Assembly: GCA_035693105.1 (NCBI GenBank)
Contig: DASSHC010000007.1
Span: forward strand, 1-17,465
Direction of reading: 5' to 3'
Source of the DNA: DASSHC01 sp035693105
GTDB lineage: Bacteria; Chloroflexota; Chloroflexia; Thermomicrobiales; Thermomicrobiaceae
Length of the DNA: 17,465 nucleotides
Shown: positions 6,925 to 13,989 of the stretch, one piece after another
How positions within the stretch are numbered: position 1 is the first letter of the stretch
Layout: each line of letters starts with the position of its first letter
Position numbers and translations under genes: made by a program
Notes under the pieces: generated by a model
Told to the model about the DNA's origin: nothing
The model's database searches: none
The model's input: the letters and a program-made list of their open reading frames with translations, nothing else

Positions 6925-7694
6925 CCGTCGTCACGCTGCTGAGCGATTTCGGCACGAGCGACACCTACGTTGGGCAGCTGAAGGGCGTGCTCCTGGGTAT
7001 CGCGCCGGACCTCTCGCTAGTCGATCTGACGCACGCGGTGCCGCCGCAAGATGTGCTGGAGGGCGCCTTTCAACTGGCGACCGCCTGGCGTGCTTTCCCT
7101 CCGGAGACGGTCCACCTGGCAGTCGTCGACCCGGGCGTCGGCACCTCGCGCCGGGCGATTGCCGTGCGTGCCGGGGATCACTACTTCGTGCTGCCGGACA
7201 ACGGTTTGATTTCGCTGGTGCGGCTCGATGCGCCGTTTGAAGTGGCGGTCATGTTGGCGGCGCCGGCGCACGCGTCGCCGACCTTTCACGGGCGTGATGT
7301 CTTCGCGCCGGCAGCCGCGCGCCTGGCGCTCGTCGGGGAGTTGCGGTCGGTCGGGAAGCCGATCGCGCTCGACTCGCTGGTGCGGCTGCCGGTTGCGGGC
7401 GTCGCGCGGTCGGACGCGGCGGTACGCGCTCCGGTGGTCTCGATCGACCACTTCGGCAACTGCCGCACGCTGCTGCGCCCCGCAGAGCTTCCTGGCCCGC
7501 CTGGGCAGCTGGTCGTGCGCTGCGGAGCTTTGCGGGTCGCCGGGGTCAGGCGCGCCTACGGCGACGTGGCGGTGGGGCAGCCGCTGGCGCTCTTTGGCAG
7601 CCATGACGGGCTGGAGCTGGCTGTGCGCGATGGCCACGCGGCCCGAGAGTGGAACATCACACGCGGGGCGCTGGTGGAGGTCGAAGTCAGGTGA
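6921..7694 (+). CDS. SAM hydroxide adenosyltransferase (DUF62, SAM hydrolase)
   Basis: The protein has 257 residues. The GTG at 6921 overlaps the mobA TGA (GTGA), so it is translated by coupling. Family motifs in order are LSDFGTSDTYVGQLKG (7-22), VDPGVGT (69-75), LPDNGL (91-96), FHGRDVFAPAAA (122-133) and DHFGN (176-180). The family hydrolyses S-adenosylmethionine to adenosine and methionine using activated water; related fluorinases and chlorinases use halide. The halogenase loop is not evident, so the hydrolase is the likely form. The C-terminal GSHDGLELAV replaces the more usual GSSG-type segment. Why the gene is coupled to mobA is unclear; co-expression may be incidental. Confidence 0.92.
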   Translation: MTVVTLLSDFGTSDTYVGQLKGVLLGIAPDLSLVDLTHAVPPQDVLEGAFQLATAWRAFPPETVHLAVVDPGVGTSRRAIAVRAGDHYFVLPDNGLISLVRLDAPFEVAVMLAAPAHASPTFHGRDVFAPAAARLALVGELRSVGKPIALDSLVRLPVAGVARSDAAVRAPVVSIDHFGNCRTLLRPAELPGPPGQLVVRCGALRVAGVRRAYGDVAVGQPLALFGSHDGLELAVRDGHAAREWNITRGALVEVEVR

Positions 7695-7706
7695 CCCGAT
7701 CCTCCC

Positions 7707-7715
7707 TGGTATACT
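7707..7715 (+). promoter_or_regulatory. Extended -10 element before the small membrane protein gene
   Basis: TGG-TATACT is a TGn-extended -10 (hexamer 7710-7715) within the 85-base gap after the SAM hydrolase gene. No good -35 is seen. Start would be near 7722, about 58 bases before GTG 7780. Confidence 0.4.
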
Positions 7716-7779
7716 TGCGCTATTGCGACCGACATGCTTATTCGCGTGACGCGAGTGGTTCGAGAGGATTCAGAGCAGC

Positions 7780-8064
7780 GTGGCCAAAAAGACAACGCGC
7801 GGGACGCGTCTGAACGAGGCGCAGCTCAAGGCCTACCGGGCGCGCAAGGCCGAAACCGTCGTGCAGCCTCAGATCCGCCCGGTGGACGAAGCGGTAGCGG
7901 CGCCGGTGGCGACCACCGCGCGCCGGCTGACACGCGGACACGTGACCGCCTGGGGCAATGTCGCGGACGAGTACCAGATGATCCGCGCCGACATTCGCCG
8001 CCTGCTGCTGCTCACGGCGCTCATGCTGATCATCCTGATCGCTCTCTGGTTGATGCTGGGCTAG
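7780..8064 (+). CDS. Small hypothetical protein with C-terminal membrane anchor
   Basis: The protein has 94 residues and I do not recognise it. GTG 7780 is the start, with AGAGGA about ten bases upstream. The N-terminal part is basic (MAKKTTRGTRLNEAQLKAYR), the middle is alanine/valine-rich, and residues about 64-76 (VADEYQMIRADIRR) look helical. The last 19 residues (LLLLTALMLIILIALWLML, 75-93) form one transmembrane helix ending at the C-terminus, so the cytosolic part would be tethered tail-first to the inner face of the membrane. It is followed by a strong hairpin terminator. Coding is supported by codon use and by the sharp hydrophobic segment. Confidence 0.75.
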   Translation: MAKKTTRGTRLNEAQLKAYRARKAETVVQPQIRPVDEAVAAPVATTARRLTRGHVTAWGNVADEYQMIRADIRRLLLLTALMLIILIALWLMLG

Positions 8065-8096
8065 CGCCGATCACACTATGCTTGCTGAACGACAAA

Positions 8097-8118
8097 CGGC
8101 TCACCCCAGGGTGAGCCG
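8097..8118. terminator. 10-bp hairpin terminator between convergent genes
   Basis: CGGCTCACCC (8097-8106) pairs perfectly with GGGTGAGCCG (8109-8118) across a two-base loop; folded RNA would open the loop to four or more. On the minus strand it is followed by GTTTGTCG, a partial U-tract. It serves the small membrane gene (plus) and the TPR gene (minus). Confidence 0.65.
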
Positions 8119-8142
8119 CTGTGCTGCTCTCCGAGGTTCGCG

Positions 8143-9015
8143 TCAGTGGGCGATGCCGTGGTCCTCTTCTTCCACGGTCTCGTGCTCGGCCTCGAACTCG
8201 TCTTCTTCTGCCTCTTCTTCGGCGCCTTCGTCCTCTTCCAATTCCTCTTCGAGTTCGTCCTCTTCCTCTTCCAGATCGTAGAGGACATCGGGCTCGAGCT
8301 CGCGATTCAACCGTGTCTCGCGCAGGTAAGGGCGTGGGGCGGCGATGGTGGCCTGGCGTGGGAAGGAGACGCGCCAGCGAGCCTCCGGGTTGCGGAAGAC
8401 CTCGCGCAGAATCACCCGGATGGTGTTGCCGGTCAGCGCAACCACGAAGGCCCTGAAGCGATTGCCCGACTCGACCATCTGAGCGGTGCGCAGCGCGATG
8501 CGTGGCTCGAGCTGGCCGAGCCGCCGGCCCTCGCGGTCACGGATCTCGACCTCCCGGCCCTGGACGTGCAGCTCCACCTCGTCGGCCGGCGCGATGCCGG
8601 TGAACAGGAGATCGGGGTTGGGCCGGACCAGGTCGGTGACATAGGTCTTGCCGACCTCTTCGACAAACATCGCGCTCGTGACCTCTGCCGCGGGAATGGC
8701 GCTGGGCGGCGGCGCGTTCTCGGTCATGCCGGCGGCGATCGTCTGCTCCAATCGGGTCGCGTTGCGCTGGGAAATAGCGTTCTGCGGCTCGATCTTGAGG
8801 GCATTCTGAAACGCTTCCAGCGCCTCGTCGAAGCGGTGCTGCGCGATCAGCGCCTTGCCGAGACGGTTCATGGCCTCGACATCGCGCGGAAAGCTCTCCA
8901 AGATCTCGCGGTTAGTCTGAATCGCCTCGTCCCAGCGACCCTGGACTGCTTGAATGCGCGCGACCTCGGCCTTGCGGCGCGCCGCGCGATCGCGGCCGTC
9001 AAACTGATATGCCAC
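8143..9015 (-). CDS. TPR-repeat protein with acidic C-terminal tail
   Basis: The protein has 290 residues. GTG 9015 follows AGGAAGGGAA and lies 25 bases after the miaB stop, so it is in an operon with miaB; the frame stays open further upstream only as an overlap of miaB. Residues about 12-85 contain two tetratricopeptide units (for example RWDEAIQTNREILESFPRD, 27-45, and RFDEALEAFQNALKIEP, 61-77). A proline-rich hinge follows (about 100-112). Residues about 124-222 look like a mixed beta domain that I cannot name. The tail 248-285 is almost entirely Glu and Asp and ends HGIAH. TPR units bind protein partners; the acidic tail may act as a nucleic-acid mimic or chaperone-like segment (inference). 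No signal peptide is present, so it should be cytoplasmic. Confidence 0.85.
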   Translation of the reverse strand: MAYQFDGRDRAARRKAEVARIQAVQGRWDEAIQTNREILESFPRDVEAMNRLGKALIAQHRFDEALEAFQNALKIEPQNAISQRNATRLEQTIAAGMTENAPPPSAIPAAEVTSAMFVEEVGKTYVTDLVRPNPDLLFTGIAPADEVELHVQGREVEIRDREGRRLGQLEPRIALRTAQMVESGNRFRAFVVALTGNTIRVILREVFRNPEARWRVSFPRQATIAAPRPYLRETRLNRELEPDVLYDLEEEEDELEEELEEDEGAEEEAEEDEFEAEHETVEEEDHGIAH

Positions 9016-9040
9016 AGGTTCCCTTCCTCTGCCGGCGCCG

Positions 9041-10396
9041 TCACGCGGCGCGATCGACCGCCACCGGCTCACCGAGCAGATACCAGGCCGTCGACTCGGT
9101 AATCCGGACGTCGACGAGCTTTCCCTTCCAATCGACCGGTGATGCAAAAAAGACGAGCGTGTTGCCGCGCGAGCGGCCGCGCCAGCGCCCCTTCGACATC
9201 CCATCGACCAGCACTTGCAGCGTCTGCCCGACATAGCCGCCATTGCGCTCCAGGCTGGTGGCGCGTTGCAGGTCCTCGACGGCGCGGTGGCGCCGCTTCT
9301 TCTCCGCATGCGGGATGTCGTCTTCCCAGCGGGCCGAAAGGGTGCGCGGCCGGGGCGAGTACATGGCAACGTGTACCTTCTCGCAGCGCAGGTCCGCCAG
9401 CAACTGGAGCGTGTGCTCGAATTGCTGCTCGGTCTCGCCGGGGAAGCCAACAATGATGTCGGTCGCCACCGTGACACCGGGGATGGTGCGGCGCACGAAA
9501 TCGATGCGTTCGCGGTAGTAGTCGACGGTGTAGGTGCGGCGCATGCGGCGCAGCACGTCGTCGTCGCCAGCCTGCACCGGCAGGTTGATGTGCTCGCAGG
9601 CGGCAGGCAGGTCGGCGACGGACTGAATGATCCGGTCGGACATGTACTTGGGGTGCGAGGTCAGGAAGCGGAGCCGCTCGATACCCGGGATGGCGTCGAT
9701 CGCCGTCAACAGGTCGGCCAGATCGGGTTGACTGGGAAGATCGTGCCCGTAGGCGTTGACGGTCTGCCCCAGCAGCGTCACCTCGCGCACGCCACGCGCG
9801 GCGAGCCGCTCGACCTCGCTCACGATCTCATTGAAAGGACGGCTAATCTCCCGTCCGCGGCGGTAGGGCACGATGCAGTACGAGCAGACGAAGTTGCAGC
9901 CGTAGATGATCGGCACGAACGCGGTCACGTCGGGGTCGCCGGCTTCCGCCTGGTAGAAGTGCGGCAGCTCGGCCAGATCGACATCGACCTCGGCGATCTC
10001 GGGGGCGATCTCGACCAGGCGCTCGAACTCCGAGGGGCCATAGAAGAGATCGACGTGCGGGAAGCGCTCGGCCAGCGCCGCCTCCTGTCCGGTAACCATG
10101 CAGCCGGTCAGGGCGATGCGCAGGTCAGGGTTCTGGCGCTTCAAGCGTGCCAGCGATCCAACTTTGCCCGCGACCTTGTCCTCGGCGGCCTGCCGGACGA
10201 CGCAGGAGTTGACGATGATGACGTCGGCGTTCTCTTCAAACGGCGTCTGGAGATACCCTGCCTGGCGCAAGATGGCGGCGGCCTTGGCGGATTCAGCCTC
10301 GTTCATCTGACAGCCGATCGTCCAGATGGCGTAGCGCTTGACGCCGTCGTCCACCGCCGGCCGGCTGTCACTCGTTCTCAGCGTAACTGGAATCAC
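9041..10396 (-). CDS. miaB: tRNA-2-methylthio-N6-dimethylallyladenosine synthase
   Basis: The protein has 451 residues from GTG 10396, which follows GGAGGAGCGG; a more upstream GTG at 10423 is open but has no ribosome site. MiaB is a radical-SAM enzyme that adds a methylthio group to i6A37 of tRNAs reading U-starting codons. The N-terminal domain has its three cluster cysteines: Cys29 (IGCQMN), Cys65 (NSCVVR) and Cys99 (TGCMV). The radical-SAM motif is CNFVCSYC with Cys167, 171 and 174. A C-terminal TRAM domain (about 385-445) ends the protein. All catalytic features are intact. MtaB/RimO paralogues are less likely given GCQMNEAES and the SYCIVPYRRG context. The TPR gene follows 25 bases downstream. 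Confidence 0.95.
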   Translation of the reverse strand: MIPVTLRTSDSRPAVDDGVKRYAIWTIGCQMNEAESAKAAAILRQAGYLQTPFEENADVIIVNSCVVRQAAEDKVAGKVGSLARLKRQNPDLRIALTGCMVTGQEAALAERFPHVDLFYGPSEFERLVEIAPEIAEVDVDLAELPHFYQAEAGDPDVTAFVPIIYGCNFVCSYCIVPYRRGREISRPFNEIVSEVERLAARGVREVTLLGQTVNAYGHDLPSQPDLADLLTAIDAIPGIERLRFLTSHPKYMSDRIIQSVADLPAACEHINLPVQAGDDDVLRRMRRTYTVDYYRERIDFVRRTIPGVTVATDIIVGFPGETEQQFEHTLQLLADLRCEKVHVAMYSPRPRTLSARWEDDIPHAEKKRRHRAVEDLQRATSLERNGGYVGQTLQVLVDGMSKGRWRGRSRGNTLVFFASPVDWKGKLVDVRITESTAWYLLGEPVAVDRAA

Positions 10397-10445
10397 CCGC
10401 TCCTCCGAACTGGCCGCGCACACGACGGAATCGCCTCAACGGGGA

Positions 10446-10451
10446 ATTATA
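10446..10451 (-). promoter_or_regulatory. Consensus -10 box for miaB
   Basis: The minus strand carries TATAAT (10451-10446). Start would be near 10439, about 43 bases upstream of GTG 10396. No -35 box of quality is visible at 16-18 bases, so an activator or weak promoter is possible. Confidence 0.4.
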
Positions 10452-10555
10452 GACCGGGCTCCGCAAGCAGTGGTAGCCGCCTATCGCCCGAGGCTGTGCA
10501 TGAAGGATGCTACGACATCGCGAGGCCGGAGAACATGCGCGTCCGGACACGCGTG

Positions 10556-10585
10556 TTGACGTTGTTTCAACCGGGCTGCTAGTAT
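10556..10585 (+). promoter_or_regulatory. Promoter for the candidate non-coding RNA
   Basis: TTGACG (10556-10561), an 18-base spacer and TAGTAT (10580-10585) form a good sigma70 promoter. The -10 is preceded by TGC, giving an extended element TGCTAGTAT. The predicted start is near 10592 and no reading frame begins nearby. Confidence 0.6.
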
Positions 10586-10591
10586 CGCGCG

Positions 10592-10761
10592 GCCTTGACG
10601 GATGCGACCGCACCGCGTCTGATGCGTTGTAGCGTAGGGCGTTGAGGGACGTTCCCAGCCCGCGTCAAGGGAAAACAGGCCAGGTGGCCTGTGTGGGAAG
10701 GGGATCAGGCGCAAGCCTGAGGAACAAGACCCTGGGAGGTTTTCCTCCAGGGGTCTTGTTC
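10592..10761 (+). ncRNA. Candidate structured small RNA, about 170 bases, family unknown
   Basis: The interval has its own promoter and a terminator hairpin and no convincing reading frame. It can fold well: CCTTGACG (10593-10600) pairs with CGTCAAGG (10663-10670) to close a domain holding GGGC/GCCC (10637-10640 with 10658-10661) and GGGA/TCCC (10646-10649 with 10653-10656). Then come ACAGGCC-AGGT-GGCCTGT (10675-10692) and TCAGGC-GCAA-GCCTGA (10705-10720), the latter capped by a GNRA tetraloop, and finally the terminator. I compared it from memory with 6S, SRP, tmRNA and the common riboswitches and saw no match. A cis-acting leader of the downstream gene is less likely, because another promoter lies between. 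Confidence 0.55.
10722..10761 (+). terminator. Long terminator-like hairpin
   Basis: Bases 10722-10739 pair with 10744-10761 around a TTTT loop. Eleven outer pairs (GAACAAGACCC with GGGTCTTGTTC) are perfect and the inner part has small mismatches. The 3' arm and its tail are U-rich (TCTTGTTCGTTC) without a pure run of U. It ends the candidate RNA. Confidence 0.6.
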
Positions 10762-10847
10762 GTTCATGCCGAACAGACGCGCAGTGCCGCGGGGAATCCC
10801 TACGCTTAACGAAGCGGTCGAAGCGCGAATTCCAGCGTACGGACACC

Positions 10848-10875
10848 TTTGGCCCCCGGATCTCTATGCTAGAAT
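10848..10875 (+). promoter_or_regulatory. Extended -10 promoter for the Cys-cluster gene
   Basis: TGC-TAGAAT ends at 10875 (hexamer 10870-10875), with a weak TTTGGC (10848-10853) 16 bases upstream. Start near 10882 would give a leader of about 105 bases before GTG 10987. Confidence 0.45.
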
Positions 10876-10986
10876 GAACCCTGCACGTCTACCGTAACCC
10901 GCGCCGCCCGTGGGAACTTGGCGTCGCCGGAAGCTTTAGAGCGTGCCGACACGTGATGGCTGGCGCAGTGATCGGGGGGGAGATCT

Positions 10987-12177
10987 GTGGCCCAGCACAA
11001 GTGCGGAACCTGCCTGCATTTCGAAGAGGGCGGCATCGCCGGAACCGGCTGGTGCCGGCATCCGTTGCGCCAGGACATCCAGAACGTGGTGCTGGTGCGC
11101 CGCAACGAGCTGGCCTGCCGCGACGGTTGGTCGGGCGACCTCTGGGAGAGCCGAACCGGTGAGACGACGATCGTCACGCCGGCGCCACCGGCAATCGCCA
11201 ATCATGCGAACGGCGCCAAAGCGCCCACGATGACCAACCAGCATACCGACCAAGTCACCACGATCGGCATCAGCCCGGGCCGGCCGAAGGTGCCGGAACC
11301 AGCAATGCCGGATCGGGTGCCGCCCGCCGTACCCGCGGCGGTCGGATCGAGCAACGGAACTGGCGAGCAGCGCCTATCGCGATTGGACCCGGCACCGGAG
11401 TTGAGCACGTCCGAGGAGGAGTCGAAGTCCAAGCTCGTTGAAACAGGCGCGAGGATCGCGCACGGTTCGGGGTCGACAGGCAGCGCCAACCGGATTCCCG
11501 CAACGGCGCCGCGCAGCTCTCCGCTTCGATCCGATGCGGCGCCGCCCCGGATGCGCCTTTCACTCGACGGTCCTCCATCGGAGCCGCGCTCGCCGCGAGA
11601 GCCGATTGATACTCCGCGGGAGGCATGGTCCGAGCCGCGGTTCGGCGCTCGGCCGGAGCCCTGGTCCGCCGCGTCGTTCTCGGTGGGTCGCTCGCGGGGC
11701 GGTGAGACTGAGCCGTTTCCCGTTGCTCGCCCGCCACTGAGCGCCCCGTCGCCACGGAGGATGCCTCAACCACCAGCCCACTATTCAGCGGACGGTCAGC
11801 CAAAGCCGGTCGAGGCTCCGCCGCACGATCAGCCGCGCGAACCCGAGACGGCGCGGTCCTCCGCGCCGGCGCCGCGGGCACACCCGCCGATCTCCACGCG
11901 CATCGCGCAGATCTCGCATTGCTGCATGACCTGTCGCGATTTTCGCCCGGTGAACGGCGGCGAACGTGGCCGATGTGAAAACCACTTTGCCTTCGAGGAG
12001 CCTCGGGAGGTGAGCCGCGACGGCATCGCCTGCCAGTCGACGATCGGGGACTGGTGGACGGCGGCGGACGACTGGTGGCTGCAACAGGCCGACATCTCGC
12101 ATCACGGCCGCCCGACACCCCAGTTTAATGAGCTACTACACGAGTTGCTGCTGCGTCGACGTGACGGAAGGACGTGA
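10987..12177 (+). CDS. Protein with two homologous four-cysteine domains joined by a long disordered linker
   Basis: The protein has 396 residues. GTG 10987 follows GGGGGGAG. It is not a family I can name. The N-terminal domain has Cys6, Cys9, Cys23 and Cys44 (C-x2-C-x13-C-x20-C). The C-terminal domain has Cys313, Cys316, Cys330 and Cys349 (C-x2-C-x13-C-x18-C). Both share an aromatic residue two places after the second Cys (HF, DF), a glycine-rich turn, Gly-x-Cys before the third Cys, an Ala before the last Cys, and an ending of Gly-Asp then a hydrophobic residue and Trp (GDLW, GDWW). They are therefore an internal duplication. The 260-residue linker is rich in Pro, Arg, Ser and Glu and looks disordered. 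Four cysteines suggest zinc or an Fe-S cluster (inference). A RodZ-like gene follows after 76 bases. Confidence 0.8.
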   Translation: MAQHKCGTCLHFEEGGIAGTGWCRHPLRQDIQNVVLVRRNELACRDGWSGDLWESRTGETTIVTPAPPAIANHANGAKAPTMTNQHTDQVTTIGISPGRPKVPEPAMPDRVPPAVPAAVGSSNGTGEQRLSRLDPAPELSTSEEESKSKLVETGARIAHGSGSTGSANRIPATAPRSSPLRSDAAPPRMRLSLDGPPSEPRSPREPIDTPREAWSEPRFGARPEPWSAASFSVGRSRGGETEPFPVARPPLSAPSPRRMPQPPAHYSADGQPKPVEAPPHDQPREPETARSSAPAPRAHPPISTRIAQISHCCMTCRDFRPVNGGERGRCENHFAFEEPREVSRDGIACQSTIGDWWTAADDWWLQQADISHHGRPTPQFNELLHELLLRRRDGRT

Positions 12178-12253
12178 CGTGGGGTAACAACCGGCGACCG
12201 AGCACGTACGGGACGACGCGGAAGCCGGCGAGGGAAGGGACACACGACGAGCC

Positions 12254-13048
12254 TTGACACCGGAATTCGGTGATTTGCTGCGCCACGCCCGCGCCGAGAA
12301 GGGCGTGACGCTGCGGGAGGCCGAGCGCGCCACGCGCATCAGCCACTACCAGCTTCGCGCCCTGGAGCGCGAGGAATTTTCCGAGCTTCCCGCGCTGACG
12401 TACTCCCGCGGGCTGGTGCGACGGTATGCCAGCTATCTTGGGTTGGACCCGGTCGACGTGCTCGCCCGCTTTGAGGAAGCGCATGGCCAGCGCAGCGGTG
12501 GCTTTCGTGTGGTGCCGGCAGTCAAACCGCTGCACACGCCGTCGAACTGGGCACCGAACTTCGCCATCATCGCGTTCATGGTCGTGATGTCGGCGGTGAT
12601 CTTCGCCTGGTGGTACAGCGCCTATTTCGCGCCGCCGGACCAGCTACCAACCCCGACGACGAGCGCCGTCGCCCGCTCCACGCCGACCGAAACATACGCC
12701 GCCGGCGGCGGAATCGTGCTCGCCACACCGACTCCTACGTCGCTGCCGACGGCCGCGGCGACCCCGACAGTCGCAGGGGCGACGGAGCCGAAACCGACGC
12801 CGACGCCGACGGCCCACAATTTCACGGTCACGGCGACGCACCAGGTCTGGGTCCAGGTCACGCTGGACGGCAAGACCGTGCTCTCGACCACCTTGCCGGC
12901 CGGCGCCTCGCGCACGTTCAGCGGGCAGGAGTTGCACGTCAAGTCGGGTGACGCGGCGATGGTGCAGATCGCAGTCGATGGCATCGACCAGGGGGCGCTC
13001 GGCACGAGCTGGAACACCGACAAAACCTACCCCGTCTCCGCGCCTTAG
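12254..13048 (+). CDS. RodZ-like HTH membrane protein (HTH_25 / DUF4115)
   Basis: The protein has 264 residues from TTG 12254; GAGGGAAGGG lies about 14 bases upstream, somewhat far, but the family normally begins in this way (EFGDLLRHARAEKGVTLREAE). A Cro/C1-type helix-turn-helix occupies about 5-70 (ATRISHYQLRALEREEF ... YSRGLVRRYASYLGLDP). A single membrane helix is at about 102-125 (FAIIAFMVVMSAVIFAWWY). A Thr/Pro-rich external linker follows (130-185), then a beta-type domain (about 188-262) with HQVWVQVTLDGKTVLS and FSGQELHVKSGD, typical of DUF4115. RodZ proteins link the MreB cytoskeleton to the wall in rod-shaped cells; whether MreB is used here cannot be told. The stop overlaps the stop of the convergent lipid kinase gene by four bases. 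Confidence 0.85.
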   Translation: MTPEFGDLLRHARAEKGVTLREAERATRISHYQLRALEREEFSELPALTYSRGLVRRYASYLGLDPVDVLARFEEAHGQRSGGFRVVPAVKPLHTPSNWAPNFAIIAFMVVMSAVIFAWWYSAYFAPPDQLPTPTTSAVARSTPTETYAAGGGIVLATPTPTSLPTAAATPTVAGATEPKPTPTPTAHNFTVTATHQVWVQVTLDGKTVLSTTLPAGASRTFSGQELHVKSGDAAMVQIAVDGIDQGALGTSWNTDKTYPVSAP

Positions 13049-13989
13049 TCGCGCGGGCGGGGCATGAACTGGCGGATTGCCGCCAGCGCTTCGCGGCTCC
13101 AACTGGTCGGGATCGGAACGATAATTGGGATGGCTTTGGGGAGGACGCGCACTTCGACGGGGGTGCTGCCCTCGGCGTCCCCGTCGCACTCGACCGGCGC
13201 GGCCGGCTCGCTCGCGACACGCGCATAGTGACCCGTGTAGTGCTGCACGTGGGGCGAGCCTTCGAGCTGTCCAAGCGCCAGGCGCGAGGCGGTGGCGGTG
13301 GCGGCGACGAGGTTGGGCGGCGAGAAGACCAGCACGTCTAGGTTGCCGTCGTCGGCGCGGATGTCCTGCGCCAGCTCGAAGCGCGGCTGCAGCACGAAGC
13401 TGCCGTTGGCGATCAGCACCATCTTGGCGATGGTGCTGATCTCTTGCTCGTCCACGGTGATCTCGAAGTGCCAGGGTCCCTCGTTGACGTTGCGCAGGGC
13501 CGCCGGGACGTAGGCGAACCAGGCGGCCGCGCGCTTGAGCGCGCGGGGCGCCGCCTCGACCATCAGCGCGTCGAAGCCGCAGCCGACCACATGCAGCGCC
13601 AGGCGGTCGCCCAGCTCCAGCGCGTCGAGCACGCGCACCTCGTGCGGGCCGCAGAGGAGCCGCGCGGCGCGCCCCAGGTCGAGCGGGATGCCGAGTCCGC
13701 GGGCGATGACATTGGCGGAGCCGACCGGAATGATCCCCAGCCTGGCTCCGGATCCGCGCAGACCGGTCGCCACCTGGCTTACGGTGCCATCGCCGCCCAC
13801 CGCGATGACCGTCTCTGCCGCCTCGGCCGCGCGGCGCGCGAGCTCCTCGGCGTGCCCCGCGTGGGCGGTGACGCGCACCACCAGCCGGAAGCAGGCGGAG
13901 AGTTCATCGCGCAGCGCATCGACTAGCGCGTTAACGCCCCGGCGCCCGGTGTTGGGGTTGACGATCGCGATGGCCAGTGGCCGTGTCAT
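13045..13989 (-). CDS. Diacylglycerol kinase family lipid kinase (YegS/DgkB-like)
   Basis: The protein has 314 residues. The nucleotide-binding motif GGDGT (65-69) and the second motif PVGSANVIARGLGIP (88-102, usually GTAND) are present; Ala-Asn replaces the common Ala-Asn-Asp order only slightly. The N-terminal AIVNPNTGRRG (8-18) is the usual first strand and loop. The C-terminal half has VVGCGFDALM and an ADDGNLDVLVF stretch typical of the lipid-binding domain. The family phosphorylates diacylglycerol, sphingosine-like or undecaprenol-type lipids at the inner membrane face; the substrate is not resolved. The ATG overlaps the TGA of the preceding baeRF gene by four bases (ATGA), so it is translationally coupled in that operon. 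Confidence 0.92.
   Translation of the reverse strand: MTRPLAIAIVNPNTGRRGVNALVDALRDELSACFRLVVRVTAHAGHAEELARRAAEAAETVIAVGGDGTVSQVATGLRGSGARLGIIPVGSANVIARGLGIPLDLGRAARLLCGPHEVRVLDALELGDRLALHVVGCGFDALMVEAAPRALKRAAAWFAYVPAALRNVNEGPWHFEITVDEQEISTIAKMVLIANGSFVLQPRFELAQDIRADDGNLDVLVFSPPNLVAATATASRLALGQLEGSPHVQHYTGHYARVASEPAAPVECDGDAEGSTPVEVRVLPKAIPIIVPIPTSWSREALAAIRQFMPRPRD

Noticed and set aside
8160..8275. CTC/TTC-rich low-complexity stretch resembling a DNA repeat or CRISPR-like array
   Set aside because: It is the antisense of the Glu/Asp codons of the TPR protein's tail, with no regular repeat-spacer pattern.
9016..9477. Upstream extension of the TPR gene reading frame
   Set aside because: The extension lies in another frame of miaB and has no ribosome site; GTG 9015 has a good one.
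9215..10582. Long plus-strand open frame antisense to miaB
   Set aside because: The 455-codon frame is a GC-driven shadow; miaB on the other strand has all its catalytic motifs and the antisense product shows none.
10592..10720. Known riboswitch or 6S RNA at the miaB gap
   Set aside because: Conserved core motifs of cobalamin, TPP, SAM-I, glycine, ZTP, ydaO and T-box elements were not seen, and the fold is not the long rod with central bubble of 6S. A covariance search is needed to exclude them.
10481..10846. Minus-strand 121-codon open frame over the RNA candidate
   Set aside because: It has Arg/Ser/Pro-rich shadow composition, no ribosome site, and covers the promoter and hairpins of the RNA candidate.
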